A DNA stretch of 64,000 nt from Pyrenopolyporus hunteri (Eukaryota; Ascomycota; Sordariomycetes; Xylariales; Hypoxylaceae). This document shows, one piece after another, positions 61,534 to 64,000 of the stretch. Location of the stretch: positions 496,001-560,000 of the forward strand of contig CADCXC010000046.1 of the NCBI GenBank assembly GCA_902806595.1, in the 5' to 3' direction. Made by a program: the position numbers and the translations under genes. The stretch's first letter is position 1. Each line of letters starts with the position of its first letter. The notes below the pieces were generated by a model. It worked only from the letters and a program-made list of their open reading frames with translations, did no database searches and was not told the DNA's origin.

Positions 61534-64000
61534 GATGTCGAGGCGAGGTACTAAATCGAAAATTATAGAAGTCGGACGAGAAGCTAAAAGCCCTATTCTC
61601 TCAACCCGATCAACGACCAGAGAGATGGGAATATGATGTAGACTAGATGTAATCTCCTCTAGGGAGCCGGAGTCGAAGACGTCTGCGTCGTATTTCGTAC
61701 TTTTCTCAATCGCCGCCAACAGTTGAGCAGAGACTTAGGTCGGGGATCAAGTAATCCAAGTCACATGGACTAAAACGAAGGGGGTCCTTTGACGGCGACG
61801 GGGGGCTTTTGCTCGCTTGTGTCGAGCTATAATCGGTTCGTACGTCACCCCTTTTTCGGCTCTTTGAATCGAGACGAGAATAGCGTACAGGTGAAAGGGA
61901 TCGCGCGAAAACAATGGCCGACTAGATGAATGACCCTCGTTAGATTCCCTTGTCCAGAACTAGAACTATCGCCTTGAGGATTCCCCTTCGACGAATTATG
62001 TGCAAGTACGAGCAGGCTTGGTTGGTGGTCGGGGGTAGTGTATGCTCTCGAAATAGGACAGTAGGAAATCGTAGCTTTATCGTGGTCGAGGAAGACGAAG
62101 GAAAGAATCGTGTGCTTCTGCTGCTCACCCTTTTCTTTAATTGGTTGACAAGGCCAAGTAGTTCGAGATGACCTTGTGAAAAGGACTTAGGAAGGTGTCG
62201 TGTAAGGTGAGGGTAACGAGGAAAAAAACAAAAAGCGCGAATTAAGAAGATGAGAAATGAGAGACACGTCGAGATCAGACGAGGGAAAACGAGTGGACTG
62301 ACTGGCCTGAGTAACCTGAGGGAGTGTGGGAATGGGGGTTGTTTTTGCTCGAAGGGCAGGTCGGGGGGGATGTAGGGTCGGAAAGGGAGAGAGGGAGGAG
62401 AAGAGACACGAGGACGCAGAGGTGAGTTTGCGAGAAAACAGACTAAAAACCCAGAACGGAGGAAATCCTGGTCTGGGAAAAGAGAATCCACTCTAGCTTG
62501 AGGGGGGATACTTGCGGTACTTACAGAAGGTACCTGCCCAGGTAGTACTGACACTGGGTAACTTGGTGGGTTGACTGGCCGATGGCTTGTAAGTGGTTAC
62601 ATGTAATGTGGTAGCAGTCGTGCCGGTGCTGGGGGAAGAGGAAGAAGCTGGCAGGCGGCCAGCACTGCTCTGTGGGGATATGGGCGTAGGGATAAGTGGG
62701 GACGTAATTCGATAAGCGGCAGGCTCCTTGCGCTCTTTACTAAGAAGAGAAGGGCAAGCGAGAGGAAGGGAAATTGCATCGGACAAGGGGGCGGAATTGT
62801 CTAAGAGGTAGGTAAATAGGTATGTAAGGTACCAAGGTAAGTACAAAGAGGCACCGTGTATACCCTTTTGGCTATGCACGGTCTTCAATCCACGTACCTA
62901 TCGCAGGTACACAGCGAATGAAATGAACCGTACTCCTCCAAGTCGCACGTCTGACTTTCCGGTCCTTTTCCGCTTGTCCTGCAACAATTAAAATGACATT
63001 ATCATGTCTGTTCCTCGCCCCAGCCATCCATCATTGTATCTGTCATTTATATGCGTAGTCCTCTAGAGCACCGTCTGTTTGTTTGAGGGCTCAATTGCTC
63101 GGTTGGTCAATTTGGTGAGTCGGCTTTTCCTTCAATATTCTCCTACTTAGGTACATAGGTACATATGTACTTCCAGGCACCTTGCTAGTTGGACCTCTCA
63201 GGATCGGTTGGCCCCTTGCAGTAGCGTCAAGCCACTCACTCTAGCAACATCCAGCGCTTTAGCTGTCACTACCCTCCCCATAGGTACCTAGCCCTTCCGC
63301 GAACTACCTCACTCAACCAATGAGCAGCCCAGAACTGTTACATCTTCCCCACCGGTTATGCTTGATTGGTCTGCCCAGTCACGGAAAAGGAGAGGCCCTT
63401 ACCTCTTATGGAATTGTGAATTTTGTACTACTAGCCAAGATTTTGCACTACGTTCTAAGTACGAAAGATCTATGTGTGCATAAAGTTAAGCAGTGTCAAT
63501 GTGCCTGACGCTTTACCTATTTCGCGCGTACCTAGACCAAATAGTGCATATGCACATACCTGCGTACGCAGTATATCGTAGCGTATAAGTCTCAACGGGA
63601 GGTAGCCTACCTGCCACCCGCCTAACACATATCTATCTGATTAATTACCTAGGTACCTACCTAGGTACACTACCACCCACCGTAGGTACGGTACGTACTT
63701 ATATACAGGCTAGGTGTATGTACATACACAGGCCTACTTACGCAGGGGAATTGACATTTTGTCGTGTTTATGCATCGCTAAACTCATATCACACGCAGAG
63801 ATACCTAACCTTAAGCCCATCACGCGCACCCTGATTGCGCAACACACGTACCTCTATGATATAGGTACACTACCAGTTGGCCGCCACAGTAAGGTGTTAC
63901 ACAACCCGGTCAAAGTTGTTTGTCTGGATTCTTCTCCCCCACTGATCTAAACCTCCCATCCCCCATCCTCCTTAACTTCCCGACAGCCTTTGCCACCGAT
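61534..64000. other. Upstream region of the WSC gene and anonymous intergenic DNA
   Basis: On the minus strand 62,200-62,450 is strongly pyrimidine-rich, as in long fungal 5' leaders of signalling genes. Long frames here (61940-62554 and 62493-62888) are products of that composition. The last kilobase has many TACCTAGGTACC motifs and no gene. Any gene beyond 64,000 is not visible. Confidence 0.5.

Noticed and set aside
61940..62888. Frames of 204 and 131 residues on the minus strand
   Set aside because: Their Pro/Ser/Phe-rich translations come from a pyrimidine-rich leader upstream of the WSC gene. No domain or splice structure is seen.
22321..64000. tRNA, rRNA or CRISPR features
   Set aside because: GTTCGA-like T-loop strings (for example near 27345 and 42496) lack matching arms or an A box, and no regularly spaced repeats of CRISPR type are present.

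Overview
The window is nuclear DNA of a filamentous ascomycete (Pezizomycotina, probably a Sordariomycete). The grounds are short GT-AG introns of about 48-116 bases with CTAAC-like branch points, a block mutated in the style of repeat-induced point mutation (RIP), and a gene set typical of these fungi: a WSC sensor, a CSC1/RSN1 channel, a MARVEL protein, a dynamin-like GTPase and an NB-ARC protein with an alpha/beta-hydrolase head. All gene models were spliced by eye. No RNA genes or CRISPR arrays were seen.

Bases 1 to about 22,320 form a gene-free, extremely AT-rich block in which nearly every surviving C lies in CpG. CpA, CpT and CpC are almost absent, as expected after very heavy C-to-T mutation that spares CpG. 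Two foldback elements stand out. One, at 5931-6750, has 298-base arms and a TA target duplication (Tc1/mariner or Fot1/pogo style). The other, at 21353-22133, has ordinary base composition and is flanked by a perfect 8-base duplication (hAT style), so it looks younger than the mutation of its host block.

From about 22.3 kb the sequence is normal euchromatin with ten supportable genes. In order they are: a MARVEL-like membrane protein (+); an unknown 268-residue protein (-); a small CxxC protein (-); an unknown coiled-coil protein with a compact central region (+, 3 exons); a secreted tripeptidyl-peptidase-like serine hydrolase (-, 7 exons); a CSC1/OSCA-like channel (+, 6 exons); a dynamin-like GTPase (-, 3 exons) tail to tail with it; a SNIP1/Pml1-like FHA splicing factor (+); a hydrolase/NB-ARC NLR-like protein (+, 4 exons); a NUP37-like nucleoporin (-, 2 exons) tail to tail with that; and a WSC-domain stress sensor (-, 4 exons). 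Between the second and third lies an inverted-repeat element and a stretch that may be a decayed gene. Counting both unknown proteins and the small one, the total is eleven.

The genes do not form an obvious pathway or cluster. Four are at or near membranes (MARVEL, CSC1, WSC, dynamin). The NB-ARC protein is the best candidate for a non-housekeeping role in recognition or cell signalling. Intergenic DNA is rich in TAGGTA/TACCTA motifs.
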